Shown piece by piece: positions 54,001 through 63,704 of a stretch of DNA of 64,000 nucleotides. The position numbers were made by a program, and so were the translations under genes. The stretch covers positions 1-64,000 of the forward strand of contig NZ_VIGV01000002.1 of NCBI RefSeq assembly GCF_007858445.1, in the 5' to 3' direction. The stretch is from Tsukamurella sputi. Its GTDB lineage: Bacteria > Actinomycetota > Actinomycetes > Mycobacteriales > Mycobacteriaceae. The stretch's first letter is position 1. Every line of letters starts with the position of its first letter. The notes beneath the pieces are model-generated. The model saw only the letters and a list, made by a program, of their open reading frames with translations, searched no databases and was not told where the DNA came from.

Positions 54001-54336
54001 ATGGCAGATCGAGTTCTACGGGGCAGCCGCCTGGGTGCGGTGAGCTATGAGACGGATCGGGACCACGACCTCGCACCGCGCCGGGTGGCGCGGTACCGCA
54101 CCGACAACGGTGAGGAGTTCGACGTCCCGTTCGCGGACGACGCCGAGCTTCCCGGCACCTGGCTGTGCAAGAACGGGCTCGAGGGCACCCTGATTGACGG
54201 GGTCGCTCCCGAGGAGAAGAAGGCCAAGCCGCCGCGCACGCATTGGGACATGCTCCTGGAGCGTCGGTCCGAGGGTGAGCTCGAGGAGCTCCTCAAGGAG
54301 CGGCTGGACCTGCTCAAGGCGCGTCGCGGCAAGTAA
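54001..54336 (+). CDS. rbpA: RNA polymerase-binding protein RbpA
   Basis: A 111-residue actinobacterial transcription factor, same length as mycobacterial RbpA. MADRVLRGSRLGAVSYETDRD, VARYRTDNGEEFDVPFADDAE, TWLCKNGLEGTLIDG, basic linker EEKKAKPPRTHWDMLLERRS and sigma-interaction helix EGELEELLKERLDLLKARRGK are all conserved. It stabilises the open complex with principal sigma factors. Strong terminator follows. Confidence 0.97.
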   Translation: MADRVLRGSRLGAVSYETDRDHDLAPRRVARYRTDNGEEFDVPFADDAELPGTWLCKNGLEGTLIDGVAPEEKKAKPPRTHWDMLLERRSEGELEELLKERLDLLKARRGK

Positions 54337-54360
54337 CGCGAGGTTCGTCCGACGAACGCG

Positions 54361-54388
54361 AAGGGCCCCGGAGTGATCCGGGGCCCTT
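54361..54388. terminator. rbpA / ppm intrinsic terminator
   Basis: AAGGGCCCCGG-N6-CCGGGGCCCTT with a TCTTC tail, 25 bases after rbpA and 18 bases from the convergent ppm stop. Perfect 11-base stem; can serve both strands. Confidence 0.85.
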
Positions 54389-54405
54389 TCTTCGTTCGCA
54401 GGCGG

Positions 54406-55164
54406 CTACTTGCCCAGGAGGCGCTGCAGCTTGCGCTTGCGTGCGCGGTAGCCCCAGCGCGGGACCAGGGTCGCGGCCTCCTTGACGATGGAGCCGCTCA
54501 TCTTCGACTCGCCGATCACGCGCTCGGTGAAGGTGATGGGCACCTCGACCACGGTGAAGCCGGCCTGCACCGCCCGCCAGGTGAGGTCGATCTGGAAGCT
54601 GTAGCCCAGCGACTCGATCTCGTCGAGGCCGAGGCCTTCGAGCGTCTCGCGGCGGAAGGCCTTGTACCCGCCCGTGATGTCGCGGATCCGGGTGCCCAGG
54701 ATCACCTGGCTGTAGATGTTCCCGCCGCGCGAGATCAGCTGCCTCGACAGCGGCCAGTTCACCGTCCGACCGCCGAAGACGTACCGGGAACCGATCACCA
54801 GGTCGGCGCCGGCGTCGATCGCGGCGAGGTGCCGTTCCAGCTGCTCCGGGGCGTGCGAGCCGTCGGCGTCCATCTCGACGACGACCCGGTAGTCGCGCTC
54901 GAGCGCCCACCTGAAGCCCGCGATGTAGGCCCCGCCCAGTCCGTTCTTCTCGGCGCGGTGCAGCACGTGGATCCGCGGGTCCTCGGCGGCCAGCGAATCG
55001 GCCAGATCGCCGGTGCCGTCGGGGCTGTTGTCGTCGACCACGAGCACGTCGACACCGGGCTGCGCGCGATGCAGCCGGCCCACGATGAGCGGGAGGTTCT
55101 CCAGCTCGTTGTACGTGGGGATGATCACCAGCGTCTTCGACGACGGCGCTGACGTCTCACTCAT
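54406..55164 (-). CDS. ppm1: polyprenol-phosphate mannosyltransferase (Ppm1 catalytic part)
   Basis: A 252-residue GT2 family enzyme that makes polyprenyl-phosphomannose from GDP-mannose, the donor for lipoarabinomannan and protein mannosylation. [28 protein letters not shown] and [19 protein letters not shown] are the nucleotide-sugar motifs. In M. tuberculosis this domain is fused to Lnt; here they are separate genes with a 4-base ATGA overlap. Start ATG 55164. Confidence 0.95.
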   Translation of the reverse strand: MSETSAPSSKTLVIIPTYNELENLPLIVGRLHRAQPGVDVLVVDDNSPDGTGDLADSLAAEDPRIHVLHRAEKNGLGGAYIAGFRWALERDYRVVVEMDADGSHAPEQLERHLAAIDAGADLVIGSRYVFGGRTVNWPLSRQLISRGGNIYSQVILGTRIRDITGGYKAFRRETLEGLGLDEIESLGYSFQIDLTWRAVQAGFTVVEVPITFTERVIGESKMSGSIVKEAATLVPRWGYRARKRKLQRLLGK

Positions 55165-56696
55165 GCAGGTTCCTCGGTCCGTGTGCGGGGCTGAAACAGA
55201 CCTCCATCGTGCCTTATCGCGATCGCGATTCCGCACAGGGTGGCCAGGAGGAGGGCCACCTCGCCCCAATCCCCCAGTCGCGCGGCCGGGGTCAGGCCGG
55301 CGCGGAGCCGGACGGTCTCCGCGAGGTGGTCGTTCGTCCAGATGCTCGTCTGCCGGGTGACCGCACCGTCGGGGCGCACCAGGGCGCTCACGCCGGTGGT
55401 CGCCGCGACGACGACGTCGCGGTCCAGTTCGACGGCCCGGACCCGGGACATGCCGAGTTGCTGATAGGTCATGCCGGTGCGGCCGAAGGTCGCGTTGTTG
55501 GTGGGCACCGTGAGTACTTGGGCGCCGTTCTCGACAGAACCCCGCAGTGCACGGTCGAAGGCCACCTCGTAGCACGTGGCCACGCCGAGCGGGACGCCGT
55601 TCGCGCGCACCACGCCGGTCCCGGAGCCGGGCGTGAAATCGTTGGCCAGGTCGACGTAGTCGCTGAAGAGGCGGAAGAAGTCCCGCATGGGCATGGTCTC
55701 GCCGAAGGGCTGCAGGATCGCCTTGTCGTGCCGCTCGATCGCTCCGCCGTCGTCGATGAGGATCATGCTGTTGTAGTAGCGGCCGGTGCCGTCGTAGTGC
55801 ACGGTGCCCACCAGGATCGGGGCGCGCACGTCGGCGGCGGCCGCGCGGATCCGGGCGGCCACGTCGGGGTCCCGCTCCGGCGAGACGTCCGAGGAGTTCT
55901 CGGGCCAGATCACCACGTCGGGCTGCTTCTGCCGGCCCTCCCGGACCTCCGTCGCGAGGCGGTGCGTCTCGTTCAGGTGGTTGGTGAGCACCGCCTCCCG
56001 TTGCGTCGCGACGTCCCACCGCTGTTCGGGAACGTTGCCCTGGATGGCGGCGATGGTCACCTCGCGCCCGTCCGACGGTGCGCCCACGAACGGCCAGGCC
56101 GCCGCCGAGCCGATGGCGACCAGCGCCGCCGCGGCGGCGGGCAGCAGGTACGCCCGACGGTCCGCACGGCGCGCCGCCGCTACGCCGGCGGCGGCCAGGG
56201 ACGCGCCGATCAGGGCGACCGCGAAGGAGAGCCCCGGCGCCCCGACGAACCGCGCGAGGGAGAGCAGCGGACCGTCGGCCTGGCTGAAGGCGAGGCGGCC
56301 CCACGGAAAGCCCCCGAACGGGAAGGACGCCCGCGCCCACTCCGTGACGGAGAACGCCGCGGCCACCCAGACGGGACCGCCCGGGGCCCGGGCGACGCGC
56401 GTCGCGATCAGGCCGAAGACGCCGTAGTACAGCGCGCAGGTGATGCCGAGCCCGATCCACGGCAGCGCCCCGACCATCGAGTCGATCCACTTCAGCAGCG
56501 GAACGAAGAGGCCGACGCCGGCGAGGAAGCCGTAGAGGAAGCCGCCGCGCAGCGTGATCCGCTCGGGCACGGTGAGCACGGCGACCAGGACCGCGACGCC
56601 GATCGGCGCGAGCCACCACCACCCCGCGGGCGGGAAGGCGAAGAACAGGGCGACGCCGGCGAGCAGGCTCACTCCCCCGCGGAGCAGGACGTTCAC
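55161..56696 (-). CDS. lnt: apolipoprotein N-acyltransferase
   Basis: A 511-residue membrane enzyme: six to seven N-terminal helices followed by a periplasmic-side carbon-nitrogen hydrolase domain ([14 protein letters not shown] to about 460) and a last helix. The triad is visible: Glu region in [10 protein letters not shown], Lys in [14 protein letters not shown], Cys in [11 protein letters not shown]. Transfers the third acyl chain to lipoproteins such as those encoded nearby. Start GTG 56696 overlaps the amidohydrolase stop by 4 bases. Confidence 0.95.
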   Translation of the reverse strand: MNVLLRGGVSLLAGVALFFAFPPAGWWWLAPIGVAVLVAVLTVPERITLRGGFLYGFLAGVGLFVPLLKWIDSMVGALPWIGLGITCALYYGVFGLIATRVARAPGGPVWVAAAFSVTEWARASFPFGGFPWGRLAFSQADGPLLSLARFVGAPGLSFAVALIGASLAAAGVAAARRADRRAYLLPAAAAALVAIGSAAAWPFVGAPSDGREVTIAAIQGNVPEQRWDVATQREAVLTNHLNETHRLATEVREGRQKQPDVVIWPENSSDVSPERDPDVAARIRAAAADVRAPILVGTVHYDGTGRYYNSMILIDDGGAIERHDKAILQPFGETMPMRDFFRLFSDYVDLANDFTPGSGTGVVRANGVPLGVATCYEVAFDRALRGSVENGAQVLTVPTNNATFGRTGMTYQQLGMSRVRAVELDRDVVVAATTGVSALVRPDGAVTRQTSIWTNDHLAETVRLRAGLTPAARLGDWGEVALLLATLCGIAIAIRHDGGLFQPRTRTEEPA

Positions 56697-58255
56697 GCCG
56701 CGAACACCGTCCGTCCGTCGACGACCGTCCGCAGGCACCGCGGCAGGCGCGCTCCCGGAGCCAGGTCGGGTAGCGGTGCGACGCCGGCGCGGGGGTCGGT
56801 GGACCAGCGCTGCACCGCGTCCGACGGTGCCCGCACCACCAACTCGTCGGCGTCCCAGACCGCGAAGGTCGCGGGCGCGCCGGGCACCAGGGTGCCGGCG
56901 ACGCCGTCGCGGACTCCCCCGGCCCGCCAGGCCCCGCGGGTCGCCGCCGCGAAGGCCGCGCGCGGCGAGACCGCGCTGCCGGGCGTGTGGTGCTGCGTCG
57001 CGGCGCGCAGAGTCGCCCACGGGTCGAGCGGCGTGACGGGCGAATCCGAGGAGAAGGCGAGCGGCACCGCGTTCTTGGCGAGGAGCGCGAAGTCGTTGAG
57101 CGTCGCGGCGCGCTCCGCCCCGAGACGGCGCGCGTACATCCCGTCCGGACCGCCCCAGAGGGCGTCGAACTGCGGCTGCATCGAGGCGTTCACGCCCCAA
57201 TCGCCGAGCTTCGCCGCCTGGTCCGCGGTGACCATCTCGGCGTGCTCGACGCGGTGCCCGCAGGAGGCGACCCGGGGCCCGCCGAAGTCCTCCACGGCCG
57301 CTGCGAAGGCGTCGACCACCCTGGCGACCGCGGCATCGCCGATGGCGTGGAAGCCGGCCTGGATCCGGGCCCGGGTGCAGGCCAGGACGTGCGCGGTGAC
57401 GGCCTCCTGGTCGAGGTAGGCCACGCCGTGCGACGGCGCGTCGGCGTACGGCGCGTGCAGCAGGGCGGTACGGCTGCCCAGCGAGCCGTCGACGAAGAGG
57501 TCGCCGGCCAGGCCGTCGGCGCCGGTGCGGTAGATGATCGCGCGGGCGTGATCGGCGTCGCGGGCGGCCTCGCCCCAGTAGCGGCGCACGCGGACGCGGT
57601 GGGTCAGCGCGCCGAGGAGGGCGAAGTCGCGCTCCCCCGCGATGTCGGGTCCGCCGCACTCGTGGACGGCGGCGATGCCCGCGGCGGCCGCGGCGTCGAG
57701 GGCGGCGGTCTGCGCCGCGGTGATCTGGGCGTCGGTCAGCGCGGTGTGGGCGGCGGCCCGGACGGCGTGGTGCGCTGCGGCGGTGAGCGGACCGTCGGGC
57801 GAGAACCCGGCGAGGTTCGGCAGCTCGGGGACGAGGGCGCGCAGCGCGGTGCTGGCCTGGGCGGAGTGCTCGTCGACGCGGGCGGCGTAGACGACGCGGG
57901 ACTCGTCGAGGTCCGTGCGCTGCAGGGGTGCGTCCCAGGTGGTGTCGTCCCAGCCGCGGGCGATCACCGTCTCCCCCGGTGCGGCGGCCAGTGCGGCGCG
58001 CACCGCGTCCCGCCCGCCGGAGAGATCCGGCCCGGTGAGGGCGAGACCGGTCGCGGTGAGGTGGACGTGCGTGTCCACGAAGGCGGGGGCGACGAAGGCC
58101 CCGTCGAGGTCGGTGACCTGCGCGTCCGGGTGCAGAGCGCGGGCCGCCCGGTCCTCGCCGATCCAGGTGATCACGCCGTTCTCCACGGCGATCGCGGTGG
58201 CGGTAGTGGAGGTGGGCGTGTAGATCCGCCCGCCGACGAGCAGTTCGGTGGTCAC
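56693..58255 (-). CDS. amidohydrolase family protein (YtcJ-like)
   Basis: A 520-residue metal-dependent amidohydrolase of the YtcJ/exoenzyme-regulatory type. [18 protein letters not shown] supplies the HxH metal site; later [21 protein letters not shown] and [13 protein letters not shown] give the remaining ligands. Substrate unknown. First gene of an amidohydrolase-lnt-ppm1 unit with 4-base overlaps. Start GTG 58255. Confidence 0.88.
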   Translation of the reverse strand: MTTELLVGGRIYTPTSTTATAIAVENGVITWIGEDRAARALHPDAQVTDLDGAFVAPAFVDTHVHLTATGLALTGPDLSGGRDAVRAALAAAPGETVIARGWDDTTWDAPLQRTDLDESRVVYAARVDEHSAQASTALRALVPELPNLAGFSPDGPLTAAAHHAVRAAAHTALTDAQITAAQTAALDAAAAAGIAAVHECGGPDIAGERDFALLGALTHRVRVRRYWGEAARDADHARAIIYRTGADGLAGDLFVDGSLGSRTALLHAPYADAPSHGVAYLDQEAVTAHVLACTRARIQAGFHAIGDAAVARVVDAFAAAVEDFGGPRVASCGHRVEHAEMVTADQAAKLGDWGVNASMQPQFDALWGGPDGMYARRLGAERAATLNDFALLAKNAVPLAFSSDSPVTPLDPWATLRAATQHHTPGSAVSPRAAFAAATRGAWRAGGVRDGVAGTLVPGAPATFAVWDADELVVRAPSDAVQRWSTDPRAGVAPLPDLAPGARLPRCLRTVVDGRTVFAA

Positions 58256-58269
58256 GGTGGACCAGTCTG

Positions 58270-58803
58270 CTACGCGGGCGGCAGCTCGCGGAATCCGGGC
58301 CGGGGACCGTACTGACCCGGCCCGGTCACGTCCACGACGGGACCGTCCGCCCGAGGTGCACCCGTGACCACATCACCGTCGACGACGGTGCCGAACCCGC
58401 GCCGCTGTCCGGCGAGCACCGTCACCAGGCCCGATTCCTCGACGAAGGAGGCGACCCGCTTGGCGCCCACGTACGCGACCGCGGGCCGCACCAGCGCGCG
58501 GACCGGCGTGAGCAGCAGGAGCAGTCCGAGGACGGTGCTCACCACGCCGGGCACGGCGAGCAGGAAGACGGCCGCTGCGAGGATCGCGGTGTCCATGAGT
58601 GCGGGGCCCGCCGACCGCTGGCCGTCGAGGGCCTCTCCGAGGTCGCGGAGCACGCCGGCCGCCGTGCGGCGCAGCATGAGCACGCCCAGTGCGGTCGCGC
58701 CGATCACGGCGAGGACCGCCCACCCGAAGCCGAGCCAGGACACCAGTCCGGCGAACGCCGCGATCTCCACGACGATGTAGGTCAGGAACGCGAAGAGCTT
58801 CAT
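58270..58803 (-). CDS. fxsA: FxsA family membrane protein
   Basis: A 177-residue protein with four helices of the FxsA (cytoplasmic membrane protein) family. LTYIVVEIAAFAGLVSWLGFGWAVLAVIGATALGVLML, the GEALDGQR loop, LMDTAILAAAVFLLAVPGVVSTVLGLLLLLTPVRALVR are typical; the C-terminal tail is cytosolic and Gly/Pro-rich. In Escherichia coli overproduction relieves phage T7 exclusion; native role unknown. Confidence 0.88.
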   Translation of the reverse strand: MKLFAFLTYIVVEIAAFAGLVSWLGFGWAVLAVIGATALGVLMLRRTAAGVLRDLGEALDGQRSAGPALMDTAILAAAVFLLAVPGVVSTVLGLLLLLTPVRALVRPAVAYVGAKRVASFVEESGLVTVLAGQRRGFGTVVDGDVVTGAPRADGPVVDVTGPGQYGPRPGFRELPPA

Positions 58804-58840
58804 ACCGGTCCAACGGACGAACCGGGCGAAAGGTTCCCGC

Positions 58841-61800
58841 TCAGCGGTCCTCGAGGTCGCCCTCGGTGTCCAGGTAGACCTGCTGGAGGTCGGCGAGCAG
58901 CTGCGGGTCCGGCTCCTTCCACAGCTCGCGCTGCGAGGCCTCGAGCAGGCGCTCGGCGATGCCGTGCAGGGCCCAGGGGTTGGACTCCTCCATGAACTTC
59001 CGGTTCTCGGGATCGAGGACGTAGTTCTCGGTGAGCTTCTCGTACATCCAGTCGGCCATCACCCCCGCGGTGGCGTCGAAACCGAACAGGTAGTCCACCG
59101 TCGCCGCCATCTCGAAGGCGCCCTTGTAGCCGTGCCGGCGCATGGCCGCCATCCAGCGCGGGTTCACGACGCGGGCGCGGAAGACGCGGTTGGTCTCCTC
59201 GCTCAGCGTGCGGGTGCGCACCGAGTCGGGGCGCGTGGAGTCGCCGACGTAGGCCTCGGGGTCGGATCCGGTGAGGTGACGCACCGTCGCGACCATGCCG
59301 CCGTGGTACTGGAAGTAGTCGTCCGAATCGGCGATGTCGTGCTCGCGGGTGTCGATGTTCTTCGCGGCGACGTTGATCCGCCGGTACGCGGCGCGCATGT
59401 CGTCGGCGGCCGGCGCACCGTCGAGGCCGCGCCCGTAGGCGTACCCGCCCCACGCGGTGTAGACCTCGGCCAGATCAGCGTCGCTGCGCCAGTTCTTCGA
59501 GTCGATGAGCTGCAGCAGGCCGGCGCCGTAGGTACCGGGCTTGGAACCGAAGACGCGGGTCGTCGCCCGGCGTTCGTCGCCGTGCTCGGCGAGGGCGGCG
59601 CGGGTGTGCGCCGCGACGAAGTTCTGTTCGTCGGGCTCGTCGAGCGAGGCGACCAGCTGCACCGCGTCGTCGAGCATCGCCACGACGTGCGGGAAGGCGT
59701 CGCGGAAGAAGCCGGAGATCCGGACCGTGACGTCGATGCGGGGCCGGCCCAGCTCTTCCAGCCCGATGACCTCGAGCGAGCTGACCCGTCGGGACTGCTC
59801 GTCCCACACCGGCGTGACGCCGAGCAGCGCCAGCACCTCGGCGATGTCGTCGCCCGCGGTCCGCATCGCGGAGGTGCCCCACACCGACAGTCCGACGGAC
59901 CGCGGGTACTCGCCGTGCTCGGCGAGGTAGCGGTCCACGAGTGAGGCGGCGAGCTCCTGACCCGTCGCCCACGCGAGCCGCGAGGGCACCGCCTTCGGGT
60001 CCACCGAATAGAAGTTGCGGCCGGTGGGCAGCACGTTGATGAGGCCGCGCAGTGGCGAGCCCGACGGCCCGGCGGGAACGAAGCCGCCGGCCAGCGCCCG
60101 CAGCACGTGGTCGATCTCGTCGCCGGTGCGGCGCAGGCGCGGCACGACCTCGGTGGCCGCGAAGTCCAGGATCCTCACCACCGCGGGATCCTCGCTCAGG
60201 CCCGCCATCTTCGACGGTGCCCAATCGACCGCCGCGGCGGCGACGACCAGGTCGCGTGCGCGCGCCTCGAATTCGTCGGTGCGGGCCTTCGACGCCGTCC
60301 CGTCCTCTTCCAGGCCGAGGGCCTCGCGGAGCCCGGGTGTGTGCACGGAGCCCGCCCACATCTGCTTCGCCCGCAGCATGGCGAGCACGAGATCGGTCTC
60401 CGCGTCGCCCGACGGTGCCGCTCCCAGGACGTGCAGCCCGTCGCGGATCTGCACGTCCTTGATCTCGCAGAGCCAGCCGTCGACGTGCAGCAGCATGTCG
60501 TCGAAGGCGTCCTCGTCGGGCTGGTTCTCCAGGCCGAGGTCGTGATCGAGCTTCGCGGCCTGGAGCAGCGTCCAGATCTGCTGGCGGATCATCGGCAGCT
60601 TCGCCGGATCGAGGCTCTGCACGTTCGCGTACTCGTCGAGATGCTGCTCGAGCCGCGCGATGTCGCCATAGCTCTCGGCGCGGGCCATCGGCGGAATGAG
60701 GTGGTCCACCAGGACCGCGTGCGCGCGGCGCTTGGCCTGTGTGCCCTCGCCCGGGTCGTTCACCAGGAAGGGGTAGATCAGCGGCAGGTCGCCGAGCGCG
60801 GCGTCGGTGCCGCACTCCGCGGACATGCCGAGCGTCTTGCCGGGCAGCCACTCGAGGTTGCCGTGCTTGCCGAGGTGGATCACCGCGTCGGCGCCGAAGC
60901 CGTTCTCCCGGTCGGCGATCCAGCGGTAGCTGGCCAGGTAGTGGTGGCTGGGAGGCAGGTCCGGGTCGTGGTAGATCGCGACGGGGTTCTCGCCGAAGCC
61001 GCGCGGCGGCTGCACCATCACCGTGAGGTTGCCGAACCGCAGCGCGGCGATCGCGATGTCGCCCGAGCCGGTGGTGAACAGCGATCCGGGTGCCTCGCCC
61101 CAGTGCTCGGTCACGGCCTCGCGCAGGGCATCCGGGAGCGTCGCGAACCAGGCGCGGTAGGTCTCGGGGGCGACGGTGACCTCGCTCCCGTCGAGTCGCT
61201 CGTCCGAGAGCCAATCGGGGTCCTGGCCACCGCGGGCGATGACGGCGTGGATGAAGGCGTCCGAGTCGTCGGCCTCCAGCCCAGGGATCGCGGCCGGATC
61301 GCCGATGTCGTAGCCCGCGGCGGCGAAGCGCCGGATCAGTTCCAGTGCGGACTGCGGGGTGTCCAGGCCGACCGCGTTGCCGATGCGGGCGTGCTTGGTG
61401 GGGTACGCGGACAGCATGAGCGCGATGCGCTTGTCCTTGTTCGGCGTCGACCGCAGCCGGGCGTGCCGCAGCGCGAGTCCGGCGACGCGTGCCGCGCGCT
61501 CGGCGTCGGGCACGTAGGCGGGCAGGCCGTCGTCCCCGATCTCCTTGAAGGAGAAGGGCACCGTGATGATGCGGCCGTCGAACTCCGGGATCGCGACCTG
61601 GGTCGCCACGTCGAGCGGACTGAGGCCGTCGTCGCTGCCGGCCCACTGCTCGCGGGAGGTGGTGAGCGCGAGGGCCTGGAGGATCGGGATGTCGAGGGCG
61701 GCGAGCCGGCCCACATCCCAGGACTCGTCGTCGCCGCCTGCGGCGGCTCCCGCGGCGTTGACCCCGCCCGCCGCGAGCACCGTCACGACCAGGGCGTCGA

Positions 61801-62410
61801 GCGTGCCGAGCTCGGCGAAGAGCGCGTCGTCGGCGGTGCGCAGTGAGGCGCAGAAGATCGGTACTGCGACGCCGCCCCGCTCCTCGATCGCCGAGGCCAG
61901 CGCGTCGATGTACGCCGTGTTACCAGCCAGGTGCTGGGCCCGGTAGTACAGCACACCGATCCGTGGACCGTCGGCGGCGTGCTCGCGCGGAACGAGCCCC
62001 CACTGCGGTGCCGCGACGGGCGGCGCGAAGCCGTTACCGGTGAGCAGCACGGTGTCCGAGAGGAAGTTGTACAGCTGCGCCAGATTCTCGGGTCCGCCCT
62101 CGGCGAGATAGGCATGCGCCTGCGTGGCGACGCCCGCGGCCACCGTCGAGGCCTCCATCAGGTCGGCGTCCGGTGCCTGCTCCCCGGAGACCACCACGAT
62201 CGGCTTACCGCTGGCCGCCAGCGCGTCGAGCCCGCTCTCCCAGTAGCGCCGTCCGCCCAGGATGCGCACGACGACGATATCGGCACCGTCGAGCAGACCG
62301 GGAAGGTCGAGGTCGACGCTGATCCGGGCCGGGTTGGCCCAGCGGTACTCGACGCCGCTGGCCTTGGCGCTCAACAGATCGGTATCGGACGTCGACAGCA
62401 GGAGGATCAT
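58841..62410 (-). CDS. cobN: cobaltochelatase subunit CobN
   Basis: A 1189-residue protein, standard length for the large subunit of aerobic ATP-dependent cobaltochelatase, which inserts Co2+ into hydrogenobyrinic acid a,c-diamide for cobalamin. Conserved segments: KRIALMLSAYPTKHARIGNAVGLDTPQSAL, HLGKHGNLEWLPGKTLGMS, NVQSLDPAKLP, and TRVFGSKPGTYGAGLLQLID and YEKLTENYVLDPENRKFMEESNPWALHGIAERLLEA near the C-terminus. The partner subunits CobS/CobT are not in the window, nor is a cobalamin riboswitch. Start ATG 62410. Confidence 0.95.
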   Translation of the reverse strand: MILLLSTSDTDLLSAKASGVEYRWANPARISVDLDLPGLLDGADIVVVRILGGRRYWESGLDALAASGKPIVVVSGEQAPDADLMEASTVAAGVATQAHAYLAEGGPENLAQLYNFLSDTVLLTGNGFAPPVAAPQWGLVPREHAADGPRIGVLYYRAQHLAGNTAYIDALASAIEERGGVAVPIFCASLRTADDALFAELGTLDALVVTVLAAGGVNAAGAAAGGDDESWDVGRLAALDIPILQALALTTSREQWAGSDDGLSPLDVATQVAIPEFDGRIITVPFSFKEIGDDGLPAYVPDAERAARVAGLALRHARLRSTPNKDKRIALMLSAYPTKHARIGNAVGLDTPQSALELIRRFAAAGYDIGDPAAIPGLEADDSDAFIHAVIARGGQDPDWLSDERLDGSEVTVAPETYRAWFATLPDALREAVTEHWGEAPGSLFTTGSGDIAIAALRFGNLTVMVQPPRGFGENPVAIYHDPDLPPSHHYLASYRWIADRENGFGADAVIHLGKHGNLEWLPGKTLGMSAECGTDAALGDLPLIYPFLVNDPGEGTQAKRRAHAVLVDHLIPPMARAESYGDIARLEQHLDEYANVQSLDPAKLPMIRQQIWTLLQAAKLDHDLGLENQPDEDAFDDMLLHVDGWLCEIKDVQIRDGLHVLGAAPSGDAETDLVLAMLRAKQMWAGSVHTPGLREALGLEEDGTASKARTDEFEARARDLVVAAAAVDWAPSKMAGLSEDPAVVRILDFAATEVVPRLRRTGDEIDHVLRALAGGFVPAGPSGSPLRGLINVLPTGRNFYSVDPKAVPSRLAWATGQELAASLVDRYLAEHGEYPRSVGLSVWGTSAMRTAGDDIAEVLALLGVTPVWDEQSRRVSSLEVIGLEELGRPRIDVTVRISGFFRDAFPHVVAMLDDAVQLVASLDEPDEQNFVAAHTRAALAEHGDERRATTRVFGSKPGTYGAGLLQLIDSKNWRSDADLAEVYTAWGGYAYGRGLDGAPAADDMRAAYRRINVAAKNIDTREHDIADSDDYFQYHGGMVATVRHLTGSDPEAYVGDSTRPDSVRTRTLSEETNRVFRARVVNPRWMAAMRRHGYKGAFEMAATVDYLFGFDATAGVMADWMYEKLTENYVLDPENRKFMEESNPWALHGIAERLLEASQRELWKEPDPQLLADLQQVYLDTEGDLEDR

Positions 62411-62444
62411 GAAGGCGACCCTATCCTGCGGCCCCGGAGGAGGG

Positions 62445-62921
62445 TCAGAGCACGGCGCCGAACATGATCACCTCGGACGATGCACTGCTGATGTCCGGGG
62501 CATCGGAGCCGGCGGCGTAGGCGACGGTGCTGGCGGTCTCGATCCGGACCCCGTCGCCGGTGGTCACCACGCACTCGACCTCGAACAGATCGATGCCCGC
62601 CCGCGTGACGCGGTCGCTGATCCGGGCGCCGAGCGACAGGACGTCGCCGATGCGGATCGGGACGCGCTGCCGGATGGTTTGCGCGACGTGCAGCAGGCGA
62701 CTGGGATCGAAGTCGTCGATCACGCCGGCCATGAGGCGCGCCGCGGCTTTGAACACCGGGTCCGCGACGATGAGCGGCGGCACCGGCGTGTCCTGGGGAA
62801 CGACGCGGCTCTCGGCGTACGGCACGTGCGGCGACCGCGTAGCGCGCGCATAAGCGCGGACACTTTCCGAATCGACCGCGTAGCAGTCCTCGAGCCACAG
62901 GGTGAAGTCGGCGCGCGTCAT
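62445..62921 (-). CDS. MaoC/FAS1-like dehydratase-domain protein
   Basis: A 158-residue hotdog-fold protein of the MaoC N-terminal/FAS1-like dehydratase group: DSESVRAYARATRSPHVPYAE, VPPLIVADPVFKAAARLM, LLHVAQTIRQRVPIRIGDVLSLGARISDRVTRAGIDLFEVECVV. The catalytic Asp/His pair of active MaoC hydratases is not obvious. Starts 4 bases inside the end of the TetR gene, so it is cotranscribed with that regulator. Confidence 0.78.
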   Translation of the reverse strand: MTRADFTLWLEDCYAVDSESVRAYARATRSPHVPYAESRVVPQDTPVPPLIVADPVFKAAARLMAGVIDDFDPSRLLHVAQTIRQRVPIRIGDVLSLGARISDRVTRAGIDLFEVECVVTTGDGVRIETASTVAYAAGSDAPDISSASSEVIMFGAVL

Positions 62922-63598
62922 TCGGGGACTGTAGCGCCCCGCACCACGTCGGGGGCTTCCATGGTCAGGTCGAGCAACGCCATCATCGAGTGGTAGACGT
63001 CCGTGAGCGGGTAGATGTCGCGAGCGGCGCGGGCGCGGGCGACCGCGCCCTCGATCGAGCTCATGAAGACCGAGGCGAAGACCAGGGCGCCCCGCTCATC
63101 CACGCCGTACTCGACGAGCGCGGACGCGAAGCGCCGCTCGCACTCGGTGTACGCGGCGGTGGCGGCCTCCTGAACGCGCGGCTCACCATCGGCGAGCGCG
63201 GCGGCCAGCAGCGGGCAACCGACTTGGAACTCCGAGCGGACGAGGACCCGCTTCCACAGCTCGATGAACCGGCCGATCCATTCGCGGGGCTCGCCCTTGC
63301 TGGTGGCCGCGTCGATGTAGCGGAGCAGGCGCCGGCCCGCGAGCGAGGTGGACGCCTCGACCAGCTCGGCCTTCCCGCCGGGGAAGTACTGGTAGAGCGA
63401 GTTCTTCGAGGCCTGCGACTGGGCGGTGAGCTCCGCGAGGCCGGCGTCGGCGAAACCGTGGCGGCCGACCAGGTTGAGTGCGGTGTTGACCAGTCGGACC
63501 CGCGGGCGGGGACGCGGCTTGGGGGCGGCGGGCATCGGGGCCGGACCCTCCTCGTCTCTTCGGAAAAGGCGAAACCGCCGGCGAGTGGAATTCGCCAC
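62918..63598 (-). CDS. TetR-family regulator
   Basis: A 226-residue regulator with a 30-residue basic N-terminal extension, then the HTH (RLVNTALNLVGRHGFADAGLAELTAQSQASKNSLYQYFPGGKAEL). C-terminal ligand domain resembles QacR/YcdC-like (LVRSEFQVGCPLLAAALADG). The chosen start, GTG 63598, includes the extension; ATG 63535 (PAAPKPRPRP) is an alternative. Two palindromes lie directly upstream, so it should control itself and the divergent fabH-like gene. Confidence 0.87.
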   Translation of the reverse strand: MANSTRRRFRLFRRDEEGPAPMPAAPKPRPRPRVRLVNTALNLVGRHGFADAGLAELTAQSQASKNSLYQYFPGGKAELVEASTSLAGRRLLRYIDAATSKGEPREWIGRFIELWKRVLVRSEFQVGCPLLAAALADGEPRVQEAATAAYTECERRFASALVEYGVDERGALVFASVFMSSIEGAVARARAARDIYPLTDVYHSMMALLDLTMEAPDVVRGATVPE

Positions 63599-63618
63599 GC
63601 GGCGTGGCGGCGCTTGTT

Positions 63619-63634
63619 TGAACCGCTCGGTTCA
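63619..63634. promoter_or_regulatory. TetR operator 1
   Basis: Perfect palindrome TGAACCGCTCGGTTCA, 21 bases before the tetR start. Same half site as operator 2 (TGAACCG); starts are 36 bases apart. Confidence 0.75.
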
Positions 63635-63654
63635 TGTTACCAATGACGGACCGA

Positions 63655-63670
63655 TGAACCGAATGGTTCA
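63655..63670. promoter_or_regulatory. TetR operator 2
   Basis: TGAACCGAATGGTTCA, palindromic with one mismatch, 35 bases before the fabH-like start. Together with operator 1 this suggests joint control of both divergent genes. Confidence 0.75.
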
Positions 63671-63704
63671 TTCGCGCCACCCCTTCGAACGGAGTACCCC
63701 ACGC

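Noticed and set aside
58841-62410. cobN as part of a cobalamin riboswitch-controlled locus
   Set aside because: Upstream of the start there are only 34 bases before the next gene, with no B12-box-like sequence or room for a riboswitch.
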